Counted from the stretch's first letter, positions 7,440 through 16,890 are shown. The stretch is 64,000 bases of DNA from Bacillota bacterium (GCA_040757085.1 JBFLXJ010000011.1:100086-164085); one strand, 5' to 3'. Translations and numbers: made by a program. Notes: generated by a model not told the origin, from the sequence alone.

Positions 7440-10113
7440 TCAAACTGCCGACCCATACGTGTACATGTTCGAGGAAGGTCAGGGTTCCTGGCGCCACCTG
7501 CTGGGAGGCAAGGGTGCGGGTTTGGCGGAGATGACCCGCATCGGTCTGCCCGTCCCACCGGGATTCACCATCACGACTCGGGCCTGCGCGGCGTACTACC
7601 GCCTGGGAAAGCGCCTGCCGCCCGGCTTGTGGGACGAGACCAGGGCAGCCATGGGGCGCCTGGAAGAAAAAACGGGCAGGCGGTTCGGCGACCCCACGCA
7701 CCCGCTGCTGGTTTCGGTGCGCTCGGGCGCTCCGGTTTCCATGCCCGGGATGATGGACACTATCCTGAACCTGGGCCTGAACCACAGCACGGTGGCTGGC
7801 CTGGCCGCCGAAACCGACACCGGCTTTGCTTACGATTGCTACCGCCGTTTCATCCAGATGTTCGCAAACGTGGTCCTCAAGTTGGAACACCGGCGATTTG
7901 AGGAACTGCTGGAGGCAAAGAAGCGATCGGTGGGCGTCGAGGCGGATCAGTTCATGCCGGCCGAGGCCTGGCAGGAACTGGTTGAGGAGTACCTGGCCCT
8001 GGTGGAGAGGGTGACAGGACAACCCTTCCCTCAGGATCCCTGGCAGCAACTGGAGAGAGCCATCGGGGCGGTGTTCGAGTCCTGGGACAACCCGCGCGCC
8101 CAGGTGTACCGGCGGGTGAACCGCATCCCCGACGACCTGGGTACGGCCGTGAATGTGCAGGCCATGGTGTTCGGTAACCTGGGGGAGCACTCGGCCACCG
8201 GCGTGATGTTCACCCGCAATCCTTCTACCGGGGAAAAGCAGGTGTACGGCGAGTATCTGGTCCGGGCTCAGGGGGAGGATGTGGTGGCCGGGCTGCGCAC
8301 TCCCCAGCCCCTGGTGAAGATGCGGGAGGAGATGCCCGCCACCTATGAGCAGGTGCTTGAAGTTGCCCGCCTGCTCGAAGAGCACTACCGCGATGTGCAG
8401 GACATCGAGTTCACCGTGCAGGAGGGCAAGTTGTTCGTCCTGCAGACCAGGTCGGCCAAGCGGACAGCCCGGGCTGCCATCCGCACGGCGGTGGATATGG
8501 TCAGGGAGGGTCTGATCAGCCGGGAGGAGGCCCTGACCCGGGTGGATCCGGCCCAGGTGGTGCAGATACTTCACCGGGGGGTTGAGCCCGACGTCAAGAT
8601 CCCGCCCCTGGCGCAGGGGCTTCCCGCTTCCCCGGGGGCTGCCACCGGAAAGGTGGTCTTCGATGCCGACCTGGCGGAGGCGCTGGGTGCTCAGGGAGAG
8701 GCGGTCATCCTGGTGAGGCCGGAGACCACCCCCGATGACATGCACGGCATCGTCCAGAGCCGGGGCATCCTCACCAGCCGCGGAGGGATGACCTGTCACG
8801 CTGCCATCGTGGCCCGCCACATGGGCAAGCCCTGCGTGGTGGGATGCGAAGCCATCCGCATCGATCTGGAGAAGCGCGAATTCTGGGTGGGGGACAAGTT
8901 ACTGAGGGAAGGGGATGTGATTTCCATCGACGGGGCCACCGGGCGCGTGTTCGCGGGGGAAGTCCCCCTGGTGGATCCCGAGTTGAGCCCGGAGTTCCTG
9001 GAGCTCCTCGCGTGGGCCGATGAGGTGCGGCAACTGGGGGTGCGGGCCAACGCCGACACCCCCCAGGATGCCAGGCGGGCCCGCGAGTTCGGGGCGGCGG
9101 GGATAGGATTGTGCCGGACGGAGCACATGTTCATGGCGCAGGATCGCCTGCCCGTGGTCCAGGAGATGATCATGGCGGAGACCGAAGAGGAGAGGCGGGC
9201 AGCCCTGGACCGGCTCCTTCCCATGCAGGAAGACGACTTCTACCACATCCTGCGCACCATGGAAGGCCTGCCGGTTACCATCCGTCTCCTTGACCCACCC
9301 CTGCACGAGTTCTTGCCCCGTACTGAAGAACTGGTCGAGCGCGTGCGCGAACTCCGCGCCGGGCTGACGGATGCCGTTGGCCAGATGGCGGAGGAACTGG
9401 CGCGGGCGGAGAGGCTCTTGCGGCGGGCCCGTGCCCTGCAGGAGGCCAACCCTATGCTGGGGTTCCGGGGCTGCCGTCTGGGGATTCTCTACCCCGAAAT
9501 ATACGAGATGCAGGCCCGTGCCATTTTCCAGGCTGCTGCCCGCCTGCGCAAAGAAGGGGTGGATGCCCGGCCCGAGGTGATGATCCCCGTGGTGGGTATC
9601 GCCCGCGAACTGGAAATCTTGCGGGAACTGGTACTGCGGGTGGGCCGGGAGGTCATGGCGGCGGCCGGGGTTAGTTTCCCCCTGGTGGTGGGGACCATGA
9701 TCGAGGTCCCCCGGGCCTGCCTTACCGCAGGAGAGATCGCCCGCCATGCCGACTTTTTCTCGTTCGGGACCAACGACCTCACCCAGACCACCTTTGGCTT
9801 CTCCCGCGACGACGCCGAGGCCAAGTTCCTGCCCCAGTATGTGGAGCGCAAGCTGGTACCCGAGAATCCCTTCATGACACTGGATGAACAGGGCGTGGGC
9901 CGCCTCATGGCCATAGCCGTCCAGGAAGGGAGGGCTACCCGGCCCGACCTCAAGGTGGGCATTTGCGGTGAGCACGGCGGTGACCCCGCGTCCATAGATC
10001 TCTGTCACCGGTTGGGCCTGGATTACGTGAGTTGCTCTCCTTTTCGCGTCCCCATAGCCCGGCTGGCAGCGGCCCGGGCGGCCATCCGGGCCCGGAACCG
10101 GTCGGGGAGGTGA
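7432..10113 (+). CDS. ppdK: pyruvate, phosphate dikinase
   Basis: Interconverts pyruvate, ATP and phosphate with PEP, AMP and pyrophosphate, a central step in many anaerobes. The 893-residue protein has the N-terminal ATP-grasp part (GGKGAGLAEM, VSVRSGAPVSMPGMMDT), the swivelling phosphohistidine domain with GGMTCHAAIVARHMGKPC (catalytic His about 456), and the C-terminal PEP-binding barrel (ANADTPQDAR, GIGLCRTEHMF, FSFGTNDLTQTTFG, GICGEHGGDP). The start is TTG at 7432 after GGAGGGGG, overlapping the regulatory gene. Length and motifs are complete. Confidence 0.97.
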   Translation: MSSQTADPYVYMFEEGQGSWRHLLGGKGAGLAEMTRIGLPVPPGFTITTRACAAYYRLGKRLPPGLWDETRAAMGRLEEKTGRRFGDPTHPLLVSVRSGAPVSMPGMMDTILNLGLNHSTVAGLAAETDTGFAYDCYRRFIQMFANVVLKLEHRRFEELLEAKKRSVGVEADQFMPAEAWQELVEEYLALVERVTGQPFPQDPWQQLERAIGAVFESWDNPRAQVYRRVNRIPDDLGTAVNVQAMVFGNLGEHSATGVMFTRNPSTGEKQVYGEYLVRAQGEDVVAGLRTPQPLVKMREEMPATYEQVLEVARLLEEHYRDVQDIEFTVQEGKLFVLQTRSAKRTARAAIRTAVDMVREGLISREEALTRVDPAQVVQILHRGVEPDVKIPPLAQGLPASPGAATGKVVFDADLAEALGAQGEAVILVRPETTPDDMHGIVQSRGILTSRGGMTCHAAIVARHMGKPCVVGCEAIRIDLEKREFWVGDKLLREGDVISIDGATGRVFAGEVPLVDPELSPEFLELLAWADEVRQLGVRANADTPQDARRAREFGAAGIGLCRTEHMFMAQDRLPVVQEMIMAETEEERRAALDRLLPMQEDDFYHILRTMEGLPVTIRLLDPPLHEFLPRTEELVERVRELRAGLTDAVGQMAEELARAERLLRRARALQEANPMLGFRGCRLGILYPEIYEMQARAIFQAAARLRKEGVDARPEVMIPVVGIARELEILRELVLRVGREVMAAAGVSFPLVVGTMIEVPRACLTAGEIARHADFFSFGTNDLTQTTFGFSRDDAEAKFLPQYVERKLVPENPFMTLDEQGVGRLMAIAVQEGRATRPDLKVGICGEHGGDPASIDLCHRLGLDYVSCSPFRVPIARLAAARAAIRARNRSGR

Positions 10114-10123
10114 AAGGGCAGCC

Positions 10124-11143
10124 GTGTCCGGGTGGCCCCGGGTCCGGGAAGCGACCGAAGAGCTGGAGGAGCGCATCCTTTCCCCACGGGCGACCCTCAG
10201 CAGCCGCAGCCGGGGCCGTCTGCGCCCGGAGGAGCCATGCCCCGTGCGCACCGCCTTTCAGCGGGATCGGGACCGCATCATCCACAGCAAGGCCTTCCGC
10301 CGCCTGAAACACAAGACGCAGGTGTTCATCGCTCCGGAGGGCGATCATTACCGCACCCGCCTGACCCACACCCTGGAGGTGGCCCAGATCGCCCGCACCA
10401 TCGCCCGCGGGCTGCGCCTGAACGAAGATCTGACTGAGGCCATCGCCCTCGGGCACGACCTGGGCCACACCCCCTTCGGCCACGCCGGGGAGGACGTCCT
10501 GCAGGCAGTGCACCCGGGTGGCTTTCGCCACAATGAACAGGGGTTGCGAGTGGTGGACGTGCTGGAGAACGGGGGCCGGGGGCTCAACCTTACCTGGGAG
10601 GTGCGGGACGGTATCCTGTGCCACGTGCCCGACCGGGAGCCGTCCACCCCCGAAGGCCAGGTGGTACAGCTGGCGGACCGCATCGCCTTCCTGAACCATG
10701 ACATCGATGACGCCATCCGGGGCGGGGTACTGGCGCCCGGCGACCTGCCCCGTTCATGTCTGGAAGTACTGGGCCGGACTCACTCGGAGCGCATCGCCAC
10801 CATGGTGCGGGACGTGATCCACACCTCCTGGGACTCCGACCGGGTGGGCATGAGTGCGTCCATCGCCGAGGCGACCGAGGAACTCCACCGCTTCATGTTC
10901 GCGCGGGTGTACACCGACCAGGCACGCGCCAAGCGGGAGGAGGCGAGAGCCCGCCGCATGCTGGAGATGCTGTACCGCCACTACCTGGAGCATCCCGAGG
11001 AGATGTACGAGGGCGCGGGCCCTCCCCCCGGTGAAGATGTGGCCAGGGCCGTGTGCGACTACGTGGCCGGCATGACCGACCGCTTCGCCATCACCCAGTA
11101 TTGCCGTACATTCCTGCCCGCCCCCTGGGGACGTCCCGTATGA
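10124..11143 (+). CDS. dgt: deoxyguanosinetriphosphate triphosphohydrolase-like HD protein
   Basis: HD-domain dNTPase of the Dgt type, expected to release triphosphate from dGTP or other dNTPs. The metal ligands are visible: H82 in THTLEVAQIARTIARGL, H111-D112 in GHDLGHTPFGHAGE, then the HNEQ..RVVD stretch of the family. 339 residues matches the shorter Bacillota form. The start is GTG at 10124 with AAAGGG upstream. The stop overlaps the dnaG ATG (ATGA), so dgt and dnaG are probably coupled, an arrangement common in clostridia. Confidence 0.92.
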   Translation: MSGWPRVREATEELEERILSPRATLSSRSRGRLRPEEPCPVRTAFQRDRDRIIHSKAFRRLKHKTQVFIAPEGDHYRTRLTHTLEVAQIARTIARGLRLNEDLTEAIALGHDLGHTPFGHAGEDVLQAVHPGGFRHNEQGLRVVDVLENGGRGLNLTWEVRDGILCHVPDREPSTPEGQVVQLADRIAFLNHDIDDAIRGGVLAPGDLPRSCLEVLGRTHSERIATMVRDVIHTSWDSDRVGMSASIAEATEELHRFMFARVYTDQARAKREEARARRMLEMLYRHYLEHPEEMYEGAGPPPGEDVARAVCDYVAGMTDRFAITQYCRTFLPAPWGRPV

Positions 11144-12945
11144 GAGAAGGCCTGGATTCCCGATTCCTGGAGCAGGTGCGGTCCCGGTCCGACATAGTGG
11201 AAGTACTGGGGCAGTACCTGGATCTGAAGAAGGCAGGCAAAAACTACGTGGGCCTGTGCCCCTTCCATCCCGACCGCCGGCCTTCGCTGAGCGTGTCCCC
11301 GGAACGGCAGATGTTCTATTGCTTCGCCTGCGGGGCGGGCGGCGACGTGTTCACCTTCGTCATGAAGCGAGAAGGCGTGTCCTTTGCAGAGGCGGTGCGG
11401 TTCCTGGCCCGGCGGGCCGGCATTCCCTGGCCGGGACGTCACCTCACGCCCCCGGAGGAAGCCCGCAGCCGGCACCGGCGCCGCCTTCTGGATGCCCTTG
11501 CCCTGGCGGCCGAGTTTTTCAATGAGCGGCTGATGGGGGGCAACGAGGGGGAAGGGGCACGGGCTTACCTCGTCCAGCGGGGGATCAGCGAAGAAACGGC
11601 GCGCCGGTTCGAGCTGGGGTACGCTCCCGCGAGCTGGGACGCCCTGGCGAAGTTCCTGGTCCGGCAGGGCTTCACGGAGCAGGAACTCGCTGACGCGGGC
11701 CTGGTGGTGCCGCGCGAGAGCGGCGGGGTGTACGACCGCTTCCGTCACCGCCTCATTTTCCCCATCTGGGACGTGCACGGGCAGGTAATAGCCTTCGGCG
11801 GGCGGGCTCTGGACGATACCCAGCCCAAGTACCTCAACTCCCCGGAGAGCCCGGTGTTTCAGAAGGGCAGCAGCTGGTACGCCCTTCACCTGGCACGGGA
11901 CGCCATCCGGCGGGACCGGAAGGCGGTGGTGGTGGAGGGCTACATGGACGTGATCTCTGCCCACCAGGCCGGTTTCCGGTCCGTGGTGGCTTCCATGGGC
12001 ACCGCATTCACCCGGGAGCAGGCCCGGGTGCTGCAGGGGTATTGTTCCGGCGTGGTCATATGTTACGACGCCGATGCTGCCGGGCAGAGTGCCACCTGGC
12101 GGAGTCTGGAGATCCTGCGCGATCTGGGGCTGCGGGTGTATGTGGCTTCCCTGCCGGCGGGGGATGATCCCGACTCGCTGCTGCGCCGAGAGGGGCGGGA
12201 AGCCCTGGCGCGCGTGCTGGAGGGGGCCCTGCCCCTCGTGGAGTTTCGCCTGGAAGTGGCTGCCCGCCAGGCCACCACGGTAGAAGGAAAATTGCAAGCG
12301 GTAGCGAACATCATTCCGGTGCTGGCCGATCTCTCCAGTCCCGTGGAACGGGAAACGTACGTCCGGGAGGCGGCCCGGCGTCTGGCGGTCTCCGAGGGGG
12401 CGTTGTGGCAGGAGTTGAGGGCCTACGGACGCCGGGGCCGCGGGCATAAGAGGCCGCCCGTCAGGGAAAGAATAGCAGAAATGAACGAGGCTGGAAGGCG
12501 CCCGGCCCTGGTGAAGGCGGAGGAGATGCTGGTACGGCTCATGGTGGACGATTCCCGACGGGTGGAGAGGGTACGGGCCCGGATAGGTGCGGATGACTTC
12601 CACCATCCCGTCTGGCGGGAACTGGCGACGGCGGTTATGGAGATGGCCGCGGGGACGGCGGGCGAGATGGACACCGCGAGTCTGGCGGCTGGGCTGGAGA
12701 GCGAACAAGCCCTCAGTGCGCTCGCTCGCCTTCAGGTGGAGGAGTTCGCCTGCCCTGACCCCGAAAGGGCGCTGGAGGACTGCCTGGCCCTGCTGGAAGG
12801 GGAGCGCAAGCGCCAGCGTTTGCGCGAACTGGGGGACGTGATCAGCGAGTACGATAGGAGAAAGGAGCCGGTCCCCGCGCATATCCTGGAAGAATACCAG
12901 GAACTCGTGAAGACGGTGCAGGGTCGGAAGCGCCGGCCGGGGTGA
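11140..12945 (+). CDS. dnaG: DNA primase
   Basis: Synthesises RNA primers at the replication fork. Domains in order: CHC2 zinc finger (C40, H43, C61, C64 in CPFHPDRRPSLSVSPERQ and YCFACGAGG), the catalytic core with GGRALDD, and TOPRIM with VVVEGYMDVI (E266) and YDADAAGQSA, followed by a helicase-binding C-terminal region. The ATG at 11140 is chosen because it overlaps the dgt stop and begins just ahead of the conserved F.EQVR...DIVEV block; 601 residues is the normal length. Confidence 0.96.
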   Translation: MREGLDSRFLEQVRSRSDIVEVLGQYLDLKKAGKNYVGLCPFHPDRRPSLSVSPERQMFYCFACGAGGDVFTFVMKREGVSFAEAVRFLARRAGIPWPGRHLTPPEEARSRHRRRLLDALALAAEFFNERLMGGNEGEGARAYLVQRGISEETARRFELGYAPASWDALAKFLVRQGFTEQELADAGLVVPRESGGVYDRFRHRLIFPIWDVHGQVIAFGGRALDDTQPKYLNSPESPVFQKGSSWYALHLARDAIRRDRKAVVVEGYMDVISAHQAGFRSVVASMGTAFTREQARVLQGYCSGVVICYDADAAGQSATWRSLEILRDLGLRVYVASLPAGDDPDSLLRREGREALARVLEGALPLVEFRLEVAARQATTVEGKLQAVANIIPVLADLSSPVERETYVREAARRLAVSEGALWQELRAYGRRGRGHKRPPVRERIAEMNEAGRRPALVKAEEMLVRLMVDDSRRVERVRARIGADDFHHPVWRELATAVMEMAAGTAGEMDTASLAAGLESEQALSALARLQVEEFACPDPERALEDCLALLEGERKRQRLRELGDVISEYDRRKEPVPAHILEEYQELVKTVQGRKRRPG

Positions 12946-13044
12946 AGAGGGAGTTAATAAGAAGGTCGAACGCCGGGCCGGGGAGAGGGAGACGGGGAAC
13001 CCTTGCGGGCTCGAGCGGCCGGGCCAGGAAGGAGGGATGACGAG

Positions 13045-14130
13045 GTGAGCGAGAACCTGGACGTGAACGCTCTCATCGAAAGCCTGGTGGAAAAGGGGAA
13101 GAATACCGGTTCCCTCACCTACGGGGAGATCATGGACACCCTGGCCCGGGCCGACTTGACTCCCGACCAGATCGAAGAGCTATACGACCGTCTGGCGCGG
13201 GAGCGCATCCAGGTGGTGGACGAGCAGCGGCCCGAGCAGGGCCAGGACGGGAAGGCCCCGGCGCGGGCGCCAGAAGAGGATCTGGAACTGCCCGAAGGCA
13301 TCGCCCTCGACGACCCCGTGCGCATGTACCTCAAGGAAATCGGCCGCGTACCCCTTCTCACCGCAGAAGAAGAGGTGGAGCTGGCCAAGCGCATCGAGCA
13401 GGGTGACGAAGAGGCCAAGCGGCGCCTGGCCGAGGCCAACCTGCGCCTGGTGGTGAGTATTGCCAAGAAGTACGTGGGCCGGGGGATGCTATTCCTGGAC
13501 CTCATCCAGGAAGGGAACCTGGGACTCATCAAGGCGGTGGAGAAGTTCGACTACCGCAAGGGGTACAAGTTCTCCACCTATGCCACCTGGTGGATCCGGC
13601 AGGCCATCACCCGGGCCATCGCCGACCAGGCCCGTACCATCCGTATCCCCGTGCACATGGTGGAGACCATCAACAAGCTTATCCGGGTCTCCCGGCAACT
13701 CCTGCAGGAACTGGGCCGGGAACCCTTGCCCGAGGAACTGGCGGCGGAAATGGACATCCCCGTGGAGCGGGTGCGGGAGATCATGAAGATTGCCCAGGAG
13801 CCGGTTTCCCTGGAGACCCCCATCGGGGAAGAGGAAGACAGCCACCTGGGGGATTTCATCGAGGACGAAGAAGCACCGGCTCCGGCCGACGCCGCCTCGT
13901 ACCTGCTGCTGCGGGAACAACTCGACGAGGTTCTCGACACCCTGACCCCGCGGGAGCGGGACGTCCTGCGCCTGCGCTTTGGCCTGGATGACGGTCGCCC
14001 CCGCACCCTGGAGGAAGTGGGTCAGATATTCAAGGTGACCAGGGAGCGCATCCGCCAGATCGAGGCCAAGGCCCTGCGCAAGCTGCGTCACCCCAGCCGC
14101 AGCAAGAAACTCAAGGACTTCCTGGAGTAG
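13045..14130 (+). CDS. rpoD: primary RNA polymerase sigma factor (sigma-70/SigA)
   Basis: Housekeeping sigma factor. Region 1.1-like N-terminus ([19 protein letters not shown]), region 1.2 ([17 protein letters not shown]), regions 2.1-2.4 ([23 protein letters not shown], then [15 protein letters not shown]), region 3, and region 4 with [10 protein letters not shown] and [19 protein letters not shown] are all intact. GTG at 13045 has AAGGAGGG 9 bases upstream; an in-frame TTG at 13003 lacks a good ribosome site. It ends the glyQ-rpoD block, and the dnaG-sigA order is typical of Bacillota. Confidence 0.97.
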   Translation: MSENLDVNALIESLVEKGKNTGSLTYGEIMDTLARADLTPDQIEELYDRLARERIQVVDEQRPEQGQDGKAPARAPEEDLELPEGIALDDPVRMYLKEIGRVPLLTAEEEVELAKRIEQGDEEAKRRLAEANLRLVVSIAKKYVGRGMLFLDLIQEGNLGLIKAVEKFDYRKGYKFSTYATWWIRQAITRAIADQARTIRIPVHMVETINKLIRVSRQLLQELGREPLPEELAAEMDIPVERVREIMKIAQEPVSLETPIGEEEDSHLGDFIEDEEAPAPADAASYLLLREQLDEVLDTLTPRERDVLRLRFGLDDGRPRTLEEVGQIFKVTRERIRQIEAKALRKLRHPSRSKKLKDFLE

Positions 14131-14169
14131 CACGACTGAAGAAACTCGCGGACGCCCCCGAGCAGCAAG

Positions 14170-14712
14170 CTAATCGTTTTCTTGCCTGAGCGTGAATTCC
14201 CAGGCGCACCAGAACTCGGGGGGGTGGGGATCCGGTGGGCATGCCACGCATCGGGTCTGGATGCGGGGGTCGATGATGCGGGCGAATTCGGAGTATTCCA
14301 GGATGCCCACTGACTTGCACGGGAAGTCGGGCAGCCCCTGCCGCTGCCGGGCCGCCTGCACCCGGCAGGTGCGCATGCGGAACACCACCCGGTTTTCGCT
14401 CTGTTCGATCACATCCTGCTCGTTTATGTAGGCGTACAGTCTCTCGCCCAGGGCCCGCACCAGGGCGGGAATGCCACCGCCCGGTTCCATGCCCAGGCGC
14501 CGCATGATGCGCTGGGCCTCCAGCACGGTGAAGCGGGCCATGGCCCTCTCGTCCAGCTTGATGGCCGCCTCGAGGCCGAATTCTTCCTCCACCGCGCGGA
14601 ACCAGAGGCCGTCGTGGGCCAGCCACAGCTTGGCCGCATCCACCAGCTTCTCCCTCCACTCCTGCTGGCCCAATCCGGGGTCCGTCTTCTGCCGTACGGT
14701 TGTTTCTGACAT
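14170..14712 (-). CDS. DUF6125-like cytosolic protein
   Basis: 180 residues from an ATG at 14712 preceded by GGGGGAGG. The protein resembles the family annotated as DUF6125: LAHDGLWFRAVEEEFG, a central ALGERLYAYINEQ, CRVQAARQRQGLPDFPCKSVG, YSEFARIIDPRI and a closing C..CPPDPHP..F.CAWEF. Four conserved-looking cysteines in the last half suggest a metal or redox site, which is inference. It is convergent with rpoD, and the DUF134 gene lies 87 bases upstream on the same strand. Biochemical role unknown. Confidence 0.6.
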   Translation of the reverse strand: MSETTVRQKTDPGLGQQEWREKLVDAAKLWLAHDGLWFRAVEEEFGLEAAIKLDERAMARFTVLEAQRIMRRLGMEPGGGIPALVRALGERLYAYINEQDVIEQSENRVVFRMRTCRVQAARQRQGLPDFPCKSVGILEYSEFARIIDPRIQTRCVACPPDPHPPEFWCAWEFTLRQEND

Positions 14713-14799
14713 CAGCCTCCCCCTCTCCCCGAGCAATTCTGCGCGCCATCGACGGTCCCCGGTGGTGTGGGTAGGACCGTGGGGCATGCGGACTGGCGG

Positions 14800-15132
14800 T
14801 TAACGCTGCCAGGGGCGGCCGTGCCGATGCCGTCCCGGATGTGCCGGGGTGAAGGCGCCGCCCTGGATGCGGATGGCTTTTCCCTGCACCAGAGCCTCCG
14901 CCACCTTGGCACGTCCCGATACCAGGACCCGCCGGAAGGTGGTGCGTGCTATCCCCATGCGCGCGGCGGCTTCTTCCTGCTCGAGACCTTCCATGTCCTT
15001 TAAGCGGATGGCTTCCAGTTCGTCCACGGTCAGTTCCACTTCTTCAAGCTGGCGCAGCGGTATCCCGGCCGGCTTGAAGTAGGTCACTTCGGGGATGTGC
15101 TCGACGAACCTGGGGATGGGAGGTCTGGGCAT
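14800..15132 (-). CDS. DUF134/UPF0251 family DNA-binding protein
   Basis: 110-residue protein starting MPRPP..RFVEHIPEVTYFKPAGIPL, the usual opening of UPF0251 proteins, followed by L.VDELEAIRLKD.EGL.QEEAA..MGIARTTF, a sigma-region-4-like helix-turn-helix, near residues 40-75. The family is predicted to be transcriptional regulators. ATG 15132 is preferred over an in-frame ATG at 15150 because it gives the conserved start. Two inverted repeats lie upstream between it and the divergent ECF gene. Confidence 0.85.
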   Translation of the reverse strand: MPRPPIPRFVEHIPEVTYFKPAGIPLRQLEEVELTVDELEAIRLKDMEGLEQEEAAARMGIARTTFRRVLVSGRAKVAEALVQGKAIRIQGGAFTPAHPGRHRHGRPWQR

Positions 15133-15160
15133 AACAGGTATCCCCCGCATGATCTGGCGA

Positions 15161-15184
15161 GTGATCGACTGGTGAGCCGATCAC
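15161..15184. promoter_or_regulatory. inverted repeat GTGATCG-N10-CGATCAC, candidate operator
   Basis: A perfect 7+10+7 inverted repeat about 30 bases upstream of the DUF134 start, in the divergent gap facing the ECF S gene. The symmetry suits a dimeric regulator such as the DUF134 protein itself. Function inferred. Confidence 0.45.
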
Positions 15185-15200
15185 GTCTACTGTATCATTT

Positions 15201-15225
15201 TGCGGCCGGGTGTGGAAAGGCCGCA
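15201..15225. promoter_or_regulatory. inverted repeat TGCGGCC-N11-GGCCGCA
   Basis: A second perfect 7-base-arm inverted repeat in the DUF134/ECF gap. It could form a small hairpin in a transcript toward the ECF S gene, or be a second operator. A -10-like TAGAAT (15245-15250) lies downstream without a recognisable -35. Confidence 0.35.
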
Positions 15226-15296
15226 GGAGATGGGAGACCGGGCGTAGAATAGACGTAGCACGCAAATCAGCATCGTGTTACGGCGGGGGTGGGACG

Positions 15297-15843
15297 GTGA
15301 ACGCGAGAAACCTGACCCGGGGGGCGCTGTTCGTCGCGATAGGTATCCTGTTGCCCATCATGTTTCACGCCGTGGGGTTGGGGTAAGGTCTTCCTGCCCA
15401 TGCACATCCCGGTCTTGCTGGCGGGATTCTTCTGCGGTCCTTTCGTGAGCATGCTGGTGGGCATGATTACCCCGCTCCTCAGCGCGGTCCTCACCGGGAT
15501 GCCGCCGCTCGTGCCCCCGGTCGCGCAGATGATGGTATTCGAACTGGGGATATATGGCCTGCTGACGGGGCTCCTGTACGAGCGGTTGCGCCTGGGGGTG
15601 TACCCTTCCCTGGTGGCGGCCATGGTGGCGGGCAGGTTGGTTTACGGCTTCCTGGGATACCTGGTCCTGCCCCTCTTCGGCCTGAACCGGGTTCCCCTGC
15701 TTGCTCCCCTTGCCCTCGCCGTGGGGCAATCGTTGCCGGGGGTGGTGCTCCAACTGCTGCTCGTTCCCCTGGTGGTGGCTCTGGTGGAGCGTAACGCGGC
15801 CATTCTCCTCGTGGGCAAGCGGGCGGTGCCGTCGCGCCCGTGA
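15297..15843 (+). pseudogene. ECF transporter S component, interrupted by a frameshift
   Basis: Substrate-binding membrane subunit of an energy-coupling-factor transporter. GTG 15297 opens a frame reading LTRGALF.AIGILLPIMFHAVGLG and stops at TAA 15384-15386. The natural continuation GKVFLPMHIPVLLAGFFCG starts at once in the +1 frame and runs to 15843 with four or five hydrophobic segments. The join is at a GGGGTTGGGGTAAGG stretch; two extra G would restore a G-G-K sequence. It is therefore a real inactivating frameshift, a recoding site or an assembly error in a G run. A translation start at ATG 15400 would miss the first helix. Its stop overlaps the methyltransferase start. Confidence 0.7.
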
Positions 15844-16442
15844 CCGAGGAAGCGTACGCCGCCCTGAGGGCATTCTTCGATCAGGCGGCGGCGTCCTGGG
15901 ATGAGACCGTACAGGTGGACGCCGACCTGATCAGGTGGGTCCTCGCCCACGCCTGCCTGAGGCCGGGCGATACGGTGCTGGACGTAGGTTGTGGAACGGG
16001 AGTACTGCTGCCCTACCTGCTGGATCTGGTGGGGCCAGGGGGCCGGGTTTACGCGCTGGATATTTCCCCCGCCATGCTGGAGAAGGCCCGCGCCAAGTAC
16101 CCGAGTGTGACCTACTTGTGTGCGCCGGCGGAAGAGATCCCCCTGCCCGAGCGCTCCTGCAGGGCTGTGGTGTGCTACTCGGCTTTTCCCCACTTTCCCG
16201 ATCAGGGGCGGGCCGTGGCAGAGATGGCGCGGGTACTGTCTCCCGGGGGGCGGTTGGTCATCGCTCACGCCAGGAGCCGGGAGGCCATAAACCGCCTGCA
16301 CCGTGAACTGGGAGGCCCGGTGGCCCATCACCTTCTGCCGGACGACGGCACGATGAGGTCCCTGCTTGGGCGTTCCGGCCTGTGCGAGATCACGTTGGCC
16401 GACGGGGAAGGGGGATACCTCCTGGTAGCCTGCCGCCCGTGA
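15840..16442 (+). CDS. class I SAM-dependent methyltransferase
   Basis: 200 residues with a clear SAM-binding motif I, VLDVGCGTG at about 46-54, motif II-like VYALDISPAMLEKA, and the post-motif stretches ALRAVV.Y and EM.RVLSPGGRLVI typical of the UbiE/Methyltransf_11 group. GTG 15840 overlaps the stop of the ECF S component, so the two are probably one operon; linked ECF/methyltransferase pairs occur in clostridia. The methyl acceptor cannot be told from the sequence. Confidence 0.85.
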   Translation: MTEEAYAALRAFFDQAAASWDETVQVDADLIRWVLAHACLRPGDTVLDVGCGTGVLLPYLLDLVGPGGRVYALDISPAMLEKARAKYPSVTYLCAPAEEIPLPERSCRAVVCYSAFPHFPDQGRAVAEMARVLSPGGRLVIAHARSREAINRLHRELGGPVAHHLLPDDGTMRSLLGRSGLCEITLADGEGGYLLVACRP

Positions 16443-16457
16443 CGCCGCGCTGCGGCG
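16443..16457 (+). terminator. short GC hairpin after the methyltransferase gene
   Basis: CGCCGC-GCT-GCGGCG, a perfect 6-base stem with a 3-base loop immediately after the stop. There is no long T run, so termination would be weak. Confidence 0.35.
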
Positions 16458-16460
16458 AGT

Positions 16461-16466
16461 TATAAT
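16461..16466 (+). promoter_or_regulatory. -10 element TATAAT ahead of acylphosphatase
   Basis: An exact TATAAT 34 bases before the acylphosphatase start. No good -35 hexamer is present at the right spacing, so only the -10 is supported. Confidence 0.4.
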
Positions 16467-16500
16467 GTATGCGGGATAGGGCAGCAGAGGGGTGTATCCT

Positions 16501-16785
16501 GTGGGACGGGAAAACGAGGCTGTCCGCGCCCACGTGTACATATCGGGGCGGGTGCAGGGTGTTTTCTTCCGGGCCACGACTCGCGAGCAGGCCGAGCGTC
16601 TTGGGGTGGCGGGCTGGGTGCGGAACCTGCCGGACGGGCGGGTGGAGGCCTTGTTTGAAGGCCCCCGGCCCGCCGTTGAGGCCTGCCTGGAATGGTGCCA
16701 TCACGGACCCCCGGGTGCTCGTGTCACCGGGGTCGAGGTGGAATGGCAGCAGCCCCGAGGCGAGCGGGGATTTAGCATCCGCTGA
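16501..16785 (+). CDS. acyP: acylphosphatase
   Basis: Hydrolyses acyl phosphates such as acetyl or carbamoyl phosphate. The 94-residue protein has the full signature: [12 protein letters not shown] with catalytic Arg24, and [17 protein letters not shown] with catalytic Asn42. GTG 16501 follows AGAGGGG at a good distance; an in-frame GTG at 16492 overlaps that ribosome site. Carbamoyl phosphate is a possible substrate given the carbamoyl genes further downstream, but they are 17 kb away. Confidence 0.93.
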   Translation: MGRENEAVRAHVYISGRVQGVFFRATTREQAERLGVAGWVRNLPDGRVEALFEGPRPAVEACLEWCHHGPPGARVTGVEVEWQQPRGERGFSIR

Positions 16786-16858
16786 GAATCGCTTCTGGTG
16801 CCGTCCGCCGCGGGCTGAGGGCTGAGCGGGCACCCATGTGGACGCGTCTCCGACCCGG

Positions 16859-16887
16859 TTGACACCCGGGGCGCCCTGGGTTACCAT
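16859..16887 (+). promoter_or_regulatory. sigma-A promoter TTGACA-17-TACCAT
   Basis: TTGACA (16859-16864) is exact and TACCAT (16882-16887) matches four of six -10 bases with a 17-base spacer. Transcription would begin near 16894, inside the adjacent inverted repeat, upstream of the gene starting at 16936. Confidence 0.65.
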
Positions 16888-16890
16888 TGT

